Position numbers and translations under genes: made by a program | The notes under the pieces: model-generated | Databases searched by the model: none | Seen by the model: the letters and a program-made list of their open reading frames with translations, nothing else | What the model was told of the DNA's origin: nothing | DNA from: Phycisphaerales bacterium | Lineage (GTDB): Bacteria; Planctomycetota; Phycisphaerae; Phycisphaerales; UBA1924 | DNA length: 59,907 bases | Direction of reading: 5' to 3' | Assembly (NCBI GenBank): GCA_029260375.1 | Contig: JAJDDI010000091.1 | Location: 1-59,907, forward strand | In this document: piece by piece, positions 40,551-48,122 of the stretch | Numbering within the stretch: position 1 is the first letter of the stretch | Layout: each line of letters starts with the position of its first letter

Positions 40551-41591
40551 TCAGGCCGGCTTCCAGCCCTCGACCTTGGCGTCCACGCCGTGGAGCAGGA
40601 CCCAGAGGCGTTCGAGCAGTTCCTTGAGTCCCTCGCCCGAGGCGCTGCTGACGGTCTGCAGGGTCTGGTCGGCGCCGAGCCTCAGCTCGCCGCAGAGTTC
40701 GGCGGTTGCTTCGGCGAGGAACTCCTCGCCGGGCAGCAGGTCGGTCTTGCTCAGGACGATGATCTCGGGCTTCTCGGCCAGCTCGGGGGAGTAGCCCGCG
40801 AGCTCTTCGCGGATGGCGCGGTAGTTGTCCGCGGGCCTTGAGTTGTCGGGCGGGCAGCAGTCGAGCAGGTGCAGGATGACGCTGGTGCGTTCGACGTGGC
40901 GCAAGAAGTCGTGCCCGAGGCCGGCGCCTCCGGACGCGCCCTCGATCAGCCCGGGGATGTCGGCGATGATGATGCGGCGTGTGGGGTCGAGCTCGGCGAT
41001 GCCGAGCTGGGGGCTGAGTGTGGTGAACGGGTAGTCGGCGATCTTGGGATCGGCGCGGGTGAGCGCCTTGAGCAGCGTGGACTTGCCTGCGTTGGGCAGG
41101 CCCACGAGCCCGACCTCGGCGATGAGCTTGAGCTCGAGGCGGAGGGTGAACTCCTCGCCGGGCTGGCCGGTGGTCGCCTTGCGGGGGGTCTGGTTGGTTG
41201 AGCTCTTGAAGTGTTCGTTGCCGTGCCCGCCCTTGCCGCCCTTGGCGATGAGGACGGTCTCGTCGGGGCCGACGTCGGCCATGAGCTCGCCGGTGTCGTC
41301 GTTGTAGACGAGGGTGCCCGGGGGGATGCGGATGGTCATCTTGTCGGCGGCGGCGCCGAACTGCTGCTTGGAGCGTCCGGCCTCGCCCTTGTCGGCGTGC
41401 CAGTCGCGGACGCCTCGGAAGTCGATGAGGGTGTTGAGGCCGGGGTCGGCGTGGAGGAAGATGTCGGCGCCGCGTCCGCCGTCACCGCCGTCGGGGCCAC
41501 CCTTGGGCAGGCCTCGCCCTCGGTAGAAGGAGACGGCGCCGTCGCCGCCCTTGCCGGCTCGGACTCTGATGAGGGCGCTGTCAACAAACAT
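40551..41591 (-). CDS. obg: GTPase Obg (CgtA)
   Basis: Essential GTPase in ribosome assembly and stress control. The Gly-rich Obg fold occupies about 1-158 (DSALIRVRAGKGGDGAVSFY, RGLPKGGPDGGDGGRGADIF, GKGGHGNEHFKSSTNQTPR). The G domain has G1 VGLPNAGKSTLL, switch ADYPFTTL, G3 DIPGLIEGASGGAGLG and G4 SKTDLL. The C-terminal OCT domain of some Obg proteins is missing; the protein ends with GVDAKVEGWKPA at 346 aa, the usual length of OCT-less forms. Convergent with hpf and 90 bp downstream of the PilZ gene. Confidence 0.95.
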   Translation of the reverse strand: MFVDSALIRVRAGKGGDGAVSFYRGRGLPKGGPDGGDGGRGADIFLHADPGLNTLIDFRGVRDWHADKGEAGRSKQQFGAAADKMTIRIPPGTLVYNDDTGELMADVGPDETVLIAKGGKGGHGNEHFKSSTNQTPRKATTGQPGEEFTLRLELKLIAEVGLVGLPNAGKSTLLKALTRADPKIADYPFTTLSPQLGIAELDPTRRIIIADIPGLIEGASGGAGLGHDFLRHVERTSVILHLLDCCPPDNSRPADNYRAIREELAGYSPELAEKPEIIVLSKTDLLPGEEFLAEATAELCGELRLGADQTLQTVSSASGEGLKELLERLWVLLHGVDAKVEGWKPA

Positions 41592-41603
41592 CGCCCAACG
41601 GTA

Positions 41604-41673
41604 GGGCAGGCGCCCCGCCTGTCTCGGCCGATTTCTGGTTCTCCCCGAAAGGAGGCGGGCGGGACGCCTGCCC
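41604..41673. repeat. GC-rich inverted repeat in the obg-PilZ gap
   Basis: GGGCAGGCG (41604-41612) and CGCCTGCCC (41665-41673) are perfect inverted arms; inner CAGGCG/CGCCTG at 41608-41622 forms a second small palindrome. It occupies most of the 90-bp gap between the PilZ gene and obg. Without a T tract it is not a clear terminator; GC-rich 'GGCAGGCG...CGCCTGCC' units of this kind may be dispersed repeats. Confidence 0.55.
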
Positions 41674-41681
41674 CGCCGGGA

Positions 41682-42074
41682 TCAGGCGGCCCGGAGGAAC
41701 TGCCCGCTGGTAAGCAGCCGCATCAGGCGGGGCTTGTCACCCTCGCGGATGTACTGCGAGACCGACGCGGCCATCCGTGCGGGGCCGGGCTCTTCCGTGT
41801 CGCACCAGACGACGTTGGCCTTGAGCTCGATGGTCCGCCCGGGGCCGTCGTCGGTCGAGGCCCAGAGGCCCGCGCGGGGCAGCTCGAGCTCGAGGGTCAC
41901 GGCGGCGCCCTCCTCGACGGGGTGGTCCAGCTCGAAGCGGAGGCCGCTCTCGGAGATGTCGTAGGCGTGCCCATCGCGGGTGTACTCGCTCTCGTCGTCG
42001 AGGCGGACGCGGACCGCGGTGTACATGGGGCTGACGGTGAAACGCTCGTGCACGCGCCGGTCGATGCTGTTCAT
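41682..42074 (-). CDS. PilZ-domain protein
   Basis: A 130-aa single-domain PilZ protein, likely a cyclic-di-GMP receptor. The N-terminal arginine motif reads RRVHERFTV (residues 6-14) and the second motif DISESGLRFEL supplies the DxSxxG signature, so both c-di-GMP-binding elements are present. The remaining strands (AAVTLELELPRAG, TIELKANVVWCD) fit the PilZ barrel. The C-terminal helix QYIREGDKPRLMRLLTS is extra. It lies 90 bp upstream of obg and 135 bp downstream of the Fur-like gene on the same strand. Given the flagellar cluster it could affect motility, but that is inference. Confidence 0.85.
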   Translation of the reverse strand: MNSIDRRVHERFTVSPMYTAVRVRLDDESEYTRDGHAYDISESGLRFELDHPVEEGAAVTLELELPRAGLWASTDDGPGRTIELKANVVWCDTEEPGPARMAASVSQYIREGDKPRLMRLLTSGQFLRAA

Positions 42075-42209
42075 CGCGGGTTGCTCCGGTCTGGGGGTGT
42101 GGTCGATGGGCGTGGCCCTGGACGCGAGCGATATCGGTCCAACAGGCGCCCGCCTTGACGGCGACCGGGCACGGAGCGGCTTGATTGTGGGTTCGTTCTC
42201 GGACGCGGC

Positions 42210-42662
42210 CTAGGCCAGGTCCTCGCCGCGGATCTCGACGTGGACCTTGGTGATCTTCACGCCCAGGCGGCTTTCCAGCTCGTCGCTGATGTCGCGCGGC
42301 AGCGGCTGGGGGAGGCGGGCGGCCAAGTCCTCGGGCACGTCCAGCACGCGACCGTCGCTGGTCGTGATGTGGATGTGCTGGGTGACGTCGGCGTCGTAGC
42401 GGCAGGGGCCGTTGCCAGAGTGGCTGGGCAGGCGGCGGGCCAGCCCGCAGCTTGTGAGCGCTTCGAGTGTGTTGTAGACCGTTGCGAGGCTCAGCCCGGG
42501 CTCGCCGGCGTTGACCATGCCCAGCAGCTCCTCGGCGGTCGGGTGGGCGGAGGTTGCTGAGAGCGCGGAATAGATGACCTGGCGCTGCTTGGTGCAGCGG
42601 AGGCCGTGCTGGCGGAAGAGGTCCCGCGAGGCTTTGTCTGAAACGCTGACATGCTCGCCCAT
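42210..42662 (-). CDS. Fur-family-like regulator without the CxxC zinc site
   Basis: A 150-aa winged-helix protein of the Fur/PerR/Zur family. The DNA-binding part is clear: LFRQHGLRCTKQRQVIYSAL, HPTAEELLGMVN, and the recognition helix LSLATVYNTLEALTSCGLAR. The dimerisation/metal domain is reduced: QHIHITTSDGRVLDVPEDLA keeps His96 and His98 but lacks the CxxC pair that normally follows ('HHHliC..CG'). The only cysteines are at 23, 72 and 87. So the structural zinc site of Fur proteins is absent. TAGTAT ends 8 bases before the ATG, which would make a near-leaderless message. The regulatory metal and targets cannot be judged. Confidence 0.85.
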   Translation of the reverse strand: MGEHVSVSDKASRDLFRQHGLRCTKQRQVIYSALSATSAHPTAEELLGMVNAGEPGLSLATVYNTLEALTSCGLARRLPSHSGNGPCRYDADVTQHIHITTSDGRVLDVPEDLAARLPQPLPRDISDELESRLGVKITKVHVEIRGEDLA

Positions 42663-42776
42663 CGCCTAAATACTACGCACGTGGGGTGTTCCGAGCACTC
42701 GTCCCCATCGAAGCGGGGCGGCGAGTGGATTCTCGGACGTGACTGAACCGGGCGCCTTGCCCGGTTGCTCGCCCGG

Positions 42777-43268
42777 TCACTCGCCGGGTCGGAGGGCGGC
42801 CGAGGGCTCGAAGAGGACCATCTTGCGGTGCGGGATGCCCGCCTCCATGAACTCGTTGCTGGAGGATCGCCAGCCCAGCTTCTCGTAGAACGGCAGGGCC
42901 TCGACCTGGGCGTGGCAGTAGAGCTGCTCGAGGGCGAGCTCGCCGAAGGCCCGGGCCTCGATGGTGGTGATGAGCCTCCGCCCAACCCCCTCGCCCTGGC
43001 GCTGGCTGTCCACGCAGACCTGGGCGACCTTGCCCGCCCGCTCGTCGTCGCCCTCGGGGGGGATCAGGCAGGCGCAGGCGATGACCTGCGGCCCGCGGGG
43101 GTGGTCGGCGACGGCGACATAGTGCTCGCTGGCCTCCTCCCGCCCGGGCATCTCGCGCCGGTAGTCGTCCATCGTCCAGCCGACGGAGCGCAGCAGGACG
43201 GCCTCGCGCAGGGCGCACGCCTTGGGGTAGAGCGGGTCGTCGAGCTGGATGCGGCGGATGCGGATCAC
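42777..43268 (-). CDS. GNAT-family N-acetyltransferase
   Basis: A 163-aa GNAT acetyltransferase. VAQVCVDSQRQGEGVGRRLI holds the acetyl-CoA-binding motif (Q/R-x-x-G-x-G/A), preceded by ACACLIPPEGDDERAG and followed by LYCHAQVEALPFYEKLGWRS, typical of the ElaA-like/GNAT fold. The start is the GTG at 43268 with CGGAG upstream, because the first strand (VIRIRRIQL) begins there; an ATG at 43319 would add 17 residues. The substrate is unknown. Its promoter region is shared with the divergent membrane-protein gene. Confidence 0.85.
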   Translation of the reverse strand: MIRIRRIQLDDPLYPKACALREAVLLRSVGWTMDDYRREMPGREEASEHYVAVADHPRGPQVIACACLIPPEGDDERAGKVAQVCVDSQRQGEGVGRRLITTIEARAFGELALEQLYCHAQVEALPFYEKLGWRSSSNEFMEAGIPHRKMVLFEPSAALRPGE

Positions 43269-43477
43269 GGGGGGCTCCGAGGGGGCGCCAATCGTACCGA
43301 CATTCAGAGCCCGGGGCATGCGCCTGCCCTCCCAGGACGGAGGGTCTGTGTGGGGCCCGATGGGGTCAGGGACGCGGGGGCTGAGGTCCCCCGAAGCCTC
43401 GGATCCAGCGGGATCGCGATCCGAGCGTTCGCAAAGCCTCACACTCGGCGTCACGGGATCGCTCACTACACTCTCGG

Positions 43478-44275
43478 ATGCCCGAGCGTCCCTGGACAGA
43501 CGAGTTCACCCTGCTGTGCGAGCGGTGCGGGTACGTGATCGAGGGGCTGGACACGGGCGGGGCGTGCCCGGAGTGCGGGAAGGCGATCAGCGAGAGCCTG
43601 CCGGAGCGGCGGGTGGGGACGGCGTGGCAGCAGAGGCCTGGGTTGCAGTCGTTGCTGTCGACCTGGTGGATATCGATTCGGTTTCCGAACCGCACACTTG
43701 CGAATCTGCAGACGAGTACGCCTTGGCTGGGGTTGCTCACTATTCTGGTCGCCAGTTCAATCGGAGGCATCGGCTTCATGGCGCCATCATTGGTGCTGGA
43801 GAGCATGCAGGATGATCCGGAACTCACGTCGCTGGCCGCGACGATTCTGGTCTTCGCACTCGTCATCTCCATTGTGCTTCTCGGCCTCACTCACATCGAA
43901 TCGAGGGGCTTGCGCCTCATCGCCAAGTCACGGGGGTTTCGGCTCGGAACCCCGTTCGCCACAGCGATCGTCGACCACGCCTCAGTCGGGTGGATTCTCG
44001 TTGCGTTGGGGTACTCGATCGCTCATGCGCTCGGCCACGTCCTCGTCCGACTCACCTTGCCGACGCATGAACCGACGGGGAGCGAGATGCTCGACAGCTA
44101 TGTGCAGATCTTCACGGCGCCTCCTGACTGGGTTCACCTTGTGAACTGGGGGCTCGTGATCCTCGGGGTCCTCCCCGGCTTCCTCTTCTTCAAGACCTTC
44201 GCCTGGCTCGGGCTGCGGCGGTGCAAGTTCGCCAACCGGGTGAGGCCAGAGGAAACTAGCCCGGAACGTGAGTGA
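43478..44275 (+). CDS. four-helix membrane protein with N-terminal zinc ribbon
   Basis: A 265-aa inner-membrane protein of unknown role. An N-terminal zinc ribbon (LCERCGYVIEGLDTGGACPE then CG) is typical of planctomycete membrane proteins. Four transmembrane helices follow: LGLLTILVASSIGGIGFMAP, LAATILVFALVISIVLLGLT, ASVGWILVALGYSIAHALGH and WGLVILGVLPGFLFFKTFAW. The pattern recalls Yip1-like proteins. Its base composition is visibly less GC-rich than its neighbours, so recent acquisition is possible. The 3' end lies inside the left arm of a 24-bp inverted repeat. Confidence 0.7.
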   Translation: MPERPWTDEFTLLCERCGYVIEGLDTGGACPECGKAISESLPERRVGTAWQQRPGLQSLLSTWWISIRFPNRTLANLQTSTPWLGLLTILVASSIGGIGFMAPSLVLESMQDDPELTSLAATILVFALVISIVLLGLTHIESRGLRLIAKSRGFRLGTPFATAIVDHASVGWILVALGYSIAHALGHVLVRLTLPTHEPTGSEMLDSYVQIFTAPPDWVHLVNWGLVILGVLPGFLFFKTFAWLGLRRCKFANRVRPEETSPERE

Positions 44276-44343
44276 CGGGCCCGAAATGGCCAGCGGTTCC
44301 CGCGTGAGCCGGGCACAGCGGGCCCGTCACTGACGTTCCGGGC
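44259..44343. repeat. 24-bp near-perfect inverted repeat
   Basis: Arms at 44259-44282 and 44320-44343 are inverted copies with one mismatch in 24, separated by 37 bp. The left arm overlaps the last codons of the membrane-protein gene and the right arm lies 64 bp ahead of ispG. No T tract follows, so it is not a classical terminator; it could form a stable stem in the message or be the ends of a small non-autonomous element. Confidence 0.75.
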
Positions 44344-44406
44344 TCGTCAGAGCCGGGCTGCGTCCGACCGAACCAGACGCCCCCCGAGCGCCCGTAGGAT
44401 TGGGCG

Positions 44407-45732
44407 ATGAAACCACGCCGAGCGTCGCGACAGATCGTTGTTGGGGATGACCGGGTCGGGCGCGTCGCGATGGGCGGCGGGCTTCCCTCGGATCATCCGA
44501 TGGCCGGCGCCGGGCTGGGGGGGCTGGAAGCCCCCCCCTCCAAGATGGCCCCGGTGACGGTGCAGACGATGACCGCCGGGTACACGCACACGATCGACAA
44601 GTGCGTGGCGGAGATCCACAAGCTGACGGCCGCGGGGGCGGACATCGTGCGGGTCGCCGTGCCCGAGAAGAAGGACACGCAGGCCCTGCCCGAGATCCTG
44701 AACCAGACGACGGTCCCGATCGTCGCGGACGTGCACTTCCACTTCAAGCGGGCGCTGGAAGCTGTGGAGGCGGGCGTGCACAAGATCCGCCTGAACCCGG
44801 GCAACATCCAGGACCGGGCGCAGGTGGAGGCCGTCATCGACGCGTGCAAGGAGCGGGACATCCCGATCCGCGTGGGCGTGAACGAGGGATCGATCATCGA
44901 GCGCAAGGACAAGCAGGCGCGGGCGAAGGAGCTGGGCGCCGTGTTCGGGGAGCACAAGCACGGGTACCTGCTGGCGATCATGATCGCCAAGCTCGAGGAG
45001 TACCTGGACATCTTCTACGAGCGGGACTTCTTCGACATCGCGATCAGCGCCAAGAGCATGGACGCGACGCTCGTGATCGACGCGTACACGGAGATCGCCG
45101 AGCGATTTCCCCACCCGCTGCACCTTGGTGTGACGCACGCGGGGCCCAAGGAGACGGGCTGCATCCGGTCGGTGTCGGCGCTGGGGGCGTTGCTGGCCAA
45201 CGGCATCGGGGACGCGATCCGGATCAGCTACGCGAGCGATCCGGTGTACGAGGTCGAGGACGGGCTGGAGCTGCTCTGGTCGCTGGGGCTGCGCGAGCGC
45301 AAGGGCGCCGAGCTGATCGCGTGCCCGACGTGCGGGCGGATCCAGGTGGATTTGTTTACGTTGACGCAGGACGTGCGCAAGAAGCTTGCGGCGGAGATCC
45401 AGGTCCCGATGAAGGTCGCGGTCATGGGCTGCGTGGTCAACGGGCCGGGCGAGGCCGAGGGCGCGGATGTCGCGGTGTTTGCGGGGGACCGCAAGGGGAT
45501 CATCTACGTCCAGGGCGAGAAGGTCGCGACGGTGCCCGAGACCGAGATCCTCGACCGGCTGCTCACCGAGTGCAAGGCGTTCCAGCAGCGCGTGCGCGAT
45601 GGCGAGGCGGAGCTTGGGCAGAAGCGGGTGGACATCGTCCCGCCGGACCCCGAGGGCGAGCTGGGCTCTGGGTGGGAGAAGATGGCCAGCGAGCGGCTTG
45701 CGGCGACGCCGCTGACGGTGCGTGAGACCTGA
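44407..45732 (+). CDS. ispG: 4-hydroxy-3-methylbut-2-en-1-yl diphosphate synthase IspG
   Basis: The iron-sulfur enzyme of the MEP isoprenoid pathway that makes HMBPP from MEcPP. The TIM-barrel half includes VAEIHKLTAAGADIVRVAVP, VPIVADVHFHFKRALEAVEA and HKIRLNPGNI. The [4Fe-4S] ligands are the Cys pair in LIACPTCGRIQVDL and the Cys in VAVMGCVVNGPGEA, with the Glu of GPGEA as fourth ligand. Between the N-terminal VAMGGG and the usual 'PVTVQTMT' is an insertion of about 20 Gly/Pro/Ala residues. At 441 aa it is longer than the E. coli form (372) mainly for that reason and its C-terminal tail. Shows that the organism uses the MEP route. Confidence 0.94.
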   Translation: MKPRRASRQIVVGDDRVGRVAMGGGLPSDHPMAGAGLGGLEAPPSKMAPVTVQTMTAGYTHTIDKCVAEIHKLTAAGADIVRVAVPEKKDTQALPEILNQTTVPIVADVHFHFKRALEAVEAGVHKIRLNPGNIQDRAQVEAVIDACKERDIPIRVGVNEGSIIERKDKQARAKELGAVFGEHKHGYLLAIMIAKLEEYLDIFYERDFFDIAISAKSMDATLVIDAYTEIAERFPHPLHLGVTHAGPKETGCIRSVSALGALLANGIGDAIRISYASDPVYEVEDGLELLWSLGLRERKGAELIACPTCGRIQVDLFTLTQDVRKKLAAEIQVPMKVAVMGCVVNGPGEAEGADVAVFAGDRKGIIYVQGEKVATVPETEILDRLLTECKAFQQRVRDGEAELGQKRVDIVPPDPEGELGSGWEKMASERLAATPLTVRET

Positions 45733-45735
45733 GCC

Positions 45736-47223
45736 TTACGGGCAGCCGGCGCCGAAGGCGGTGAGGAAGGCGCCCACGTCGGAGAAGTCGAACGAACCGA
45801 AGGGCGGGGCGAAGTCCGCGGCGGGGTCCAGGGTGGCGAAGGCGACCAAGAACGCGCTCACGTCGGAGAAGTCGAGCGACCCGAAGGGCTCGGCCAGGTC
45901 CGCGGGGCAGGTGGTGGTCTCGATGACGTTGGTGAAGACGTCGGCGTTGAACTCCTGTGTGGAGACGTAGGACGGGTAGACGAAGTTCCCCCCCACCGCC
46001 ATGCCGTGGTAGTCGCCCATGAATCCGTCGCCGAAGCCGTCGTCGCCGCTGCTGAAGGTGGAGGTTGAGAGGCGGGTGTCGGTCCAGGTGGCGCCCGCGT
46101 CGTCGGAGGTGGAGTAGTAGGCGTCCATGCGCCCGGGCGAGGCGGAGTCGCTCTGTGGTCCGGCGTCGCGGGTGTCGTGGAAGACCATGTGCAGGCGACC
46201 GTTCTGGTCGCACTCGATCCAGGGGAAGAACGAGTCGCTCGGGGGCGAGGTCTCGTTCTGGTTGATAGTGACGGGGACGGTCCAGCTGGCGCCCTGGTCG
46301 GTGGACTTGGTGAAGTAGAGGTCGAGGTTTCGGTTTCCGCCGATGATGTTGGTGGTGTCGAAGTAGACGACGTAGAGCGTGCCGCCGTTGGGATCGACGG
46401 CCAGGTGCGCGAGGGGGACGACGCGGAAGTCGCCGGGGACGCGGTCGGTCTCGAAAGCCCAGGAGTCCATGCGGTTGGCGACGGTGAAGGGTCCCTGGAT
46501 GGTGGCGCCGTTGTTGAAGCTGCGCCGGAGCCGGATACCGAAGCCGCCGTCCCAGTAGAGGACGTAGAGCTCACCGTTGGGCCCGACGCGGGGGAGGAAG
46601 CCGAGCCCGCCGCCGAGGGAGACGGGGTTGGTCCATGTCTCGCCCAGGTCCGACGAGCGGATGAGACCGTCGTTGTAAGCGATGTAGAGCCAGGTCTTGT
46701 CGGGGTTGGACGGATCGAGCGCGTCGGGGCCGGCGGCCATCCAGCACTTGTCGATGAAGCCCGAGGGGCTGTTGCTGTTGAGTGCGGCCATGACGACGGG
46801 CTCGAAGCTGGTGGCGCCCGGCTCAACGCGGGAGACGAAGAGCCCGCCGTTGAAGTCGAAGGCGATGGCGCCCGCCCACATCCGCCCGTTGCGGTTGTCG
46901 AAGGCGGTCATGGGGTCACCCTCGGTCGAGGTGCGAAACGGGGGGGGCGGGCGGAGGAGCTGGGTGGTCCAGTTCTGCCCGCCGTCGGTTGAGAGACCGA
47001 CACCGGTCTTGGAGCTGCCGATCTGGTAGTCGTTCCAGCCCATAAGCACGCGCTCGGGGGCGAAGTCGGTGGATGAGGCGGTGGTCTCGTTCTGCGGCGT
47101 GAAGGTGCCGTCGTTGTTGACCTGGATCTGCGGGCCGACGGTGGGCTGGGCGAGGGCGATCGATGAGGTTCCGAGCACGCCGGCGAGCAGTGAGAGCTTG
47201 TGGTTCTGAGTCTTGGTGATCAT
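45736..47223 (-). CDS. secreted BNR/sialidase-type propeller with GC-type dockerin tail
   Basis: A 495-aa exported protein. The signal peptide (KLSLLAGVLGTSSIALA) is followed by repeated Asp-box-like units, for example STDGGQNWTT, SSDLGETWTNP, STDQGASWTVP and SDDAGATWTD, the SxDxGxxW motif of BNR propellers. The last 58 residues form two near-identical repeats (EPFGSLDFSDVSAFLVAF and PPFGSFDFSDVGAFLTAF) and the protein ends AGCP. This doubled DFSDV module with Gly-Cys-Pro at the end is the GC-type dockerin-like anchor known from planctomycetes of the Phycisphaerae. It is likely displayed on the cell surface. No catalytic residues of sialidases are seen. Start at 47223 is supported by CGGAG 8 bases upstream. 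Confidence 0.85.
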   Translation of the reverse strand: MITKTQNHKLSLLAGVLGTSSIALAQPTVGPQIQVNNDGTFTPQNETTASSTDFAPERVLMGWNDYQIGSSKTGVGLSTDGGQNWTTQLLRPPPPFRTSTEGDPMTAFDNRNGRMWAGAIAFDFNGGLFVSRVEPGATSFEPVVMAALNSNSPSGFIDKCWMAAGPDALDPSNPDKTWLYIAYNDGLIRSSDLGETWTNPVSLGGGLGFLPRVGPNGELYVLYWDGGFGIRLRRSFNNGATIQGPFTVANRMDSWAFETDRVPGDFRVVPLAHLAVDPNGGTLYVVYFDTTNIIGGNRNLDLYFTKSTDQGASWTVPVTINQNETSPPSDSFFPWIECDQNGRLHMVFHDTRDAGPQSDSASPGRMDAYYSTSDDAGATWTDTRLSTSTFSSGDDGFGDGFMGDYHGMAVGGNFVYPSYVSTQEFNADVFTNVIETTTCPADLAEPFGSLDFSDVSAFLVAFATLDPAADFAPPFGSFDFSDVGAFLTAFGAGCP

Positions 47224-47246
47224 GTGGAGGCTCCGGGGAAACGGGC

Positions 47247-47984
47247 TCAGCCCTGGGGCGTGCGCTGGGCGAGGAGGACGCGGAACTGCGGGGGAACGGC
47301 GGCGCCGAGGGTGTCGGCGCGCCGGAGGCTGGACCACGCGGCGTCGTCATCGCCCGCGTAGTAGTGCAGCACGGCCAGGCGCGAGTGCGCCGGGCCGGCG
47401 CTGGGGTTGAGCTCCACGGCACGGGTGTAGGCGCTGATCGCGCCCGGCAGATCGCCCATGCGGTTGCGGGCATCGCCCAGGTCGGCCTGGATCGCGGACG
47501 AGTCCGGGTCGAGGCGCGCGGCGGTGGTGAACGCGTCGAGCGCCTTGTCGTCCTTGCGCTTGGCCCGCAGCGCGGTCCCCAGCGCGTGGTACGCCAGGGC
47601 GCTGCCCGGGTCCTGCAGCACCGCGTCACGCGCGGCGCCGATGGCCCGGACGACCGCGTTGATCTCAAGCAGCTCGGCGGAGCGCGCGAGCGAGTCGGCG
47701 GGCGACGCCAGATCGCGCTGGGCGCGGATGGTCGCCTCAGCGGCCTTGTCGATGGTGACGCCGTCGCCCGTGAACGTCAGGCCCTGGACGTTGAGCCAGG
47801 TCTGGAGCTTCTTGAAGCTCTCGGGGCGACCATCGTTGGTGGTGGTCTCGATCTCGACGGGCGAGGCGTCGAAGGCGCCCGCGCTGATGTTGTCGTCGTG
47901 AAGGGCCATGGGCGAATGCGCGCGTTGGCAGGCCGGAAGAACGGACAGGCCGACACCGCACAGCACGAGGGCTGCAGTTCTCAT
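47247..47984 (-). CDS. TPR-repeat lipoprotein
   Basis: A 245-aa lipoprotein with signal peptide and lipobox (LVLCGVGLSVLPAC). After an unrelated stretch of about 90 residues come three TPR units: ALAYHALGTALRAKRKDDKA, SSAIQADLGDARNRMGDLPG and GPAHSRLAVLHYYAGDDDAA. TPR lipoproteins often scaffold envelope complexes; no partner is shown. It is 23 bp upstream of the secreted propeller gene on the same strand, so the two are likely made together. Start supported by TGGAG 9 bases upstream. Confidence 0.85.
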   Translation of the reverse strand: MRTAALVLCGVGLSVLPACQRAHSPMALHDDNISAGAFDASPVEIETTTNDGRPESFKKLQTWLNVQGLTFTGDGVTIDKAAEATIRAQRDLASPADSLARSAELLEINAVVRAIGAARDAVLQDPGSALAYHALGTALRAKRKDDKALDAFTTAARLDPDSSAIQADLGDARNRMGDLPGAISAYTRAVELNPSAGPAHSRLAVLHYYAGDDDAAWSSLRRADTLGAAVPPQFRVLLAQRTPQG

Positions 47985-48122
47985 CTGTTGTATCTCCAGA
48001 GTGCGGGACTCTCACCCAACCAACGGACATCGGATACCCGAATGGGGCCAGAACACAGCATAACCCGCGGGTAGTGGCGGGAATCCGATTCGTGGCGAAT
48101 CGCGGTGAGTTCCGTCCGAGGC

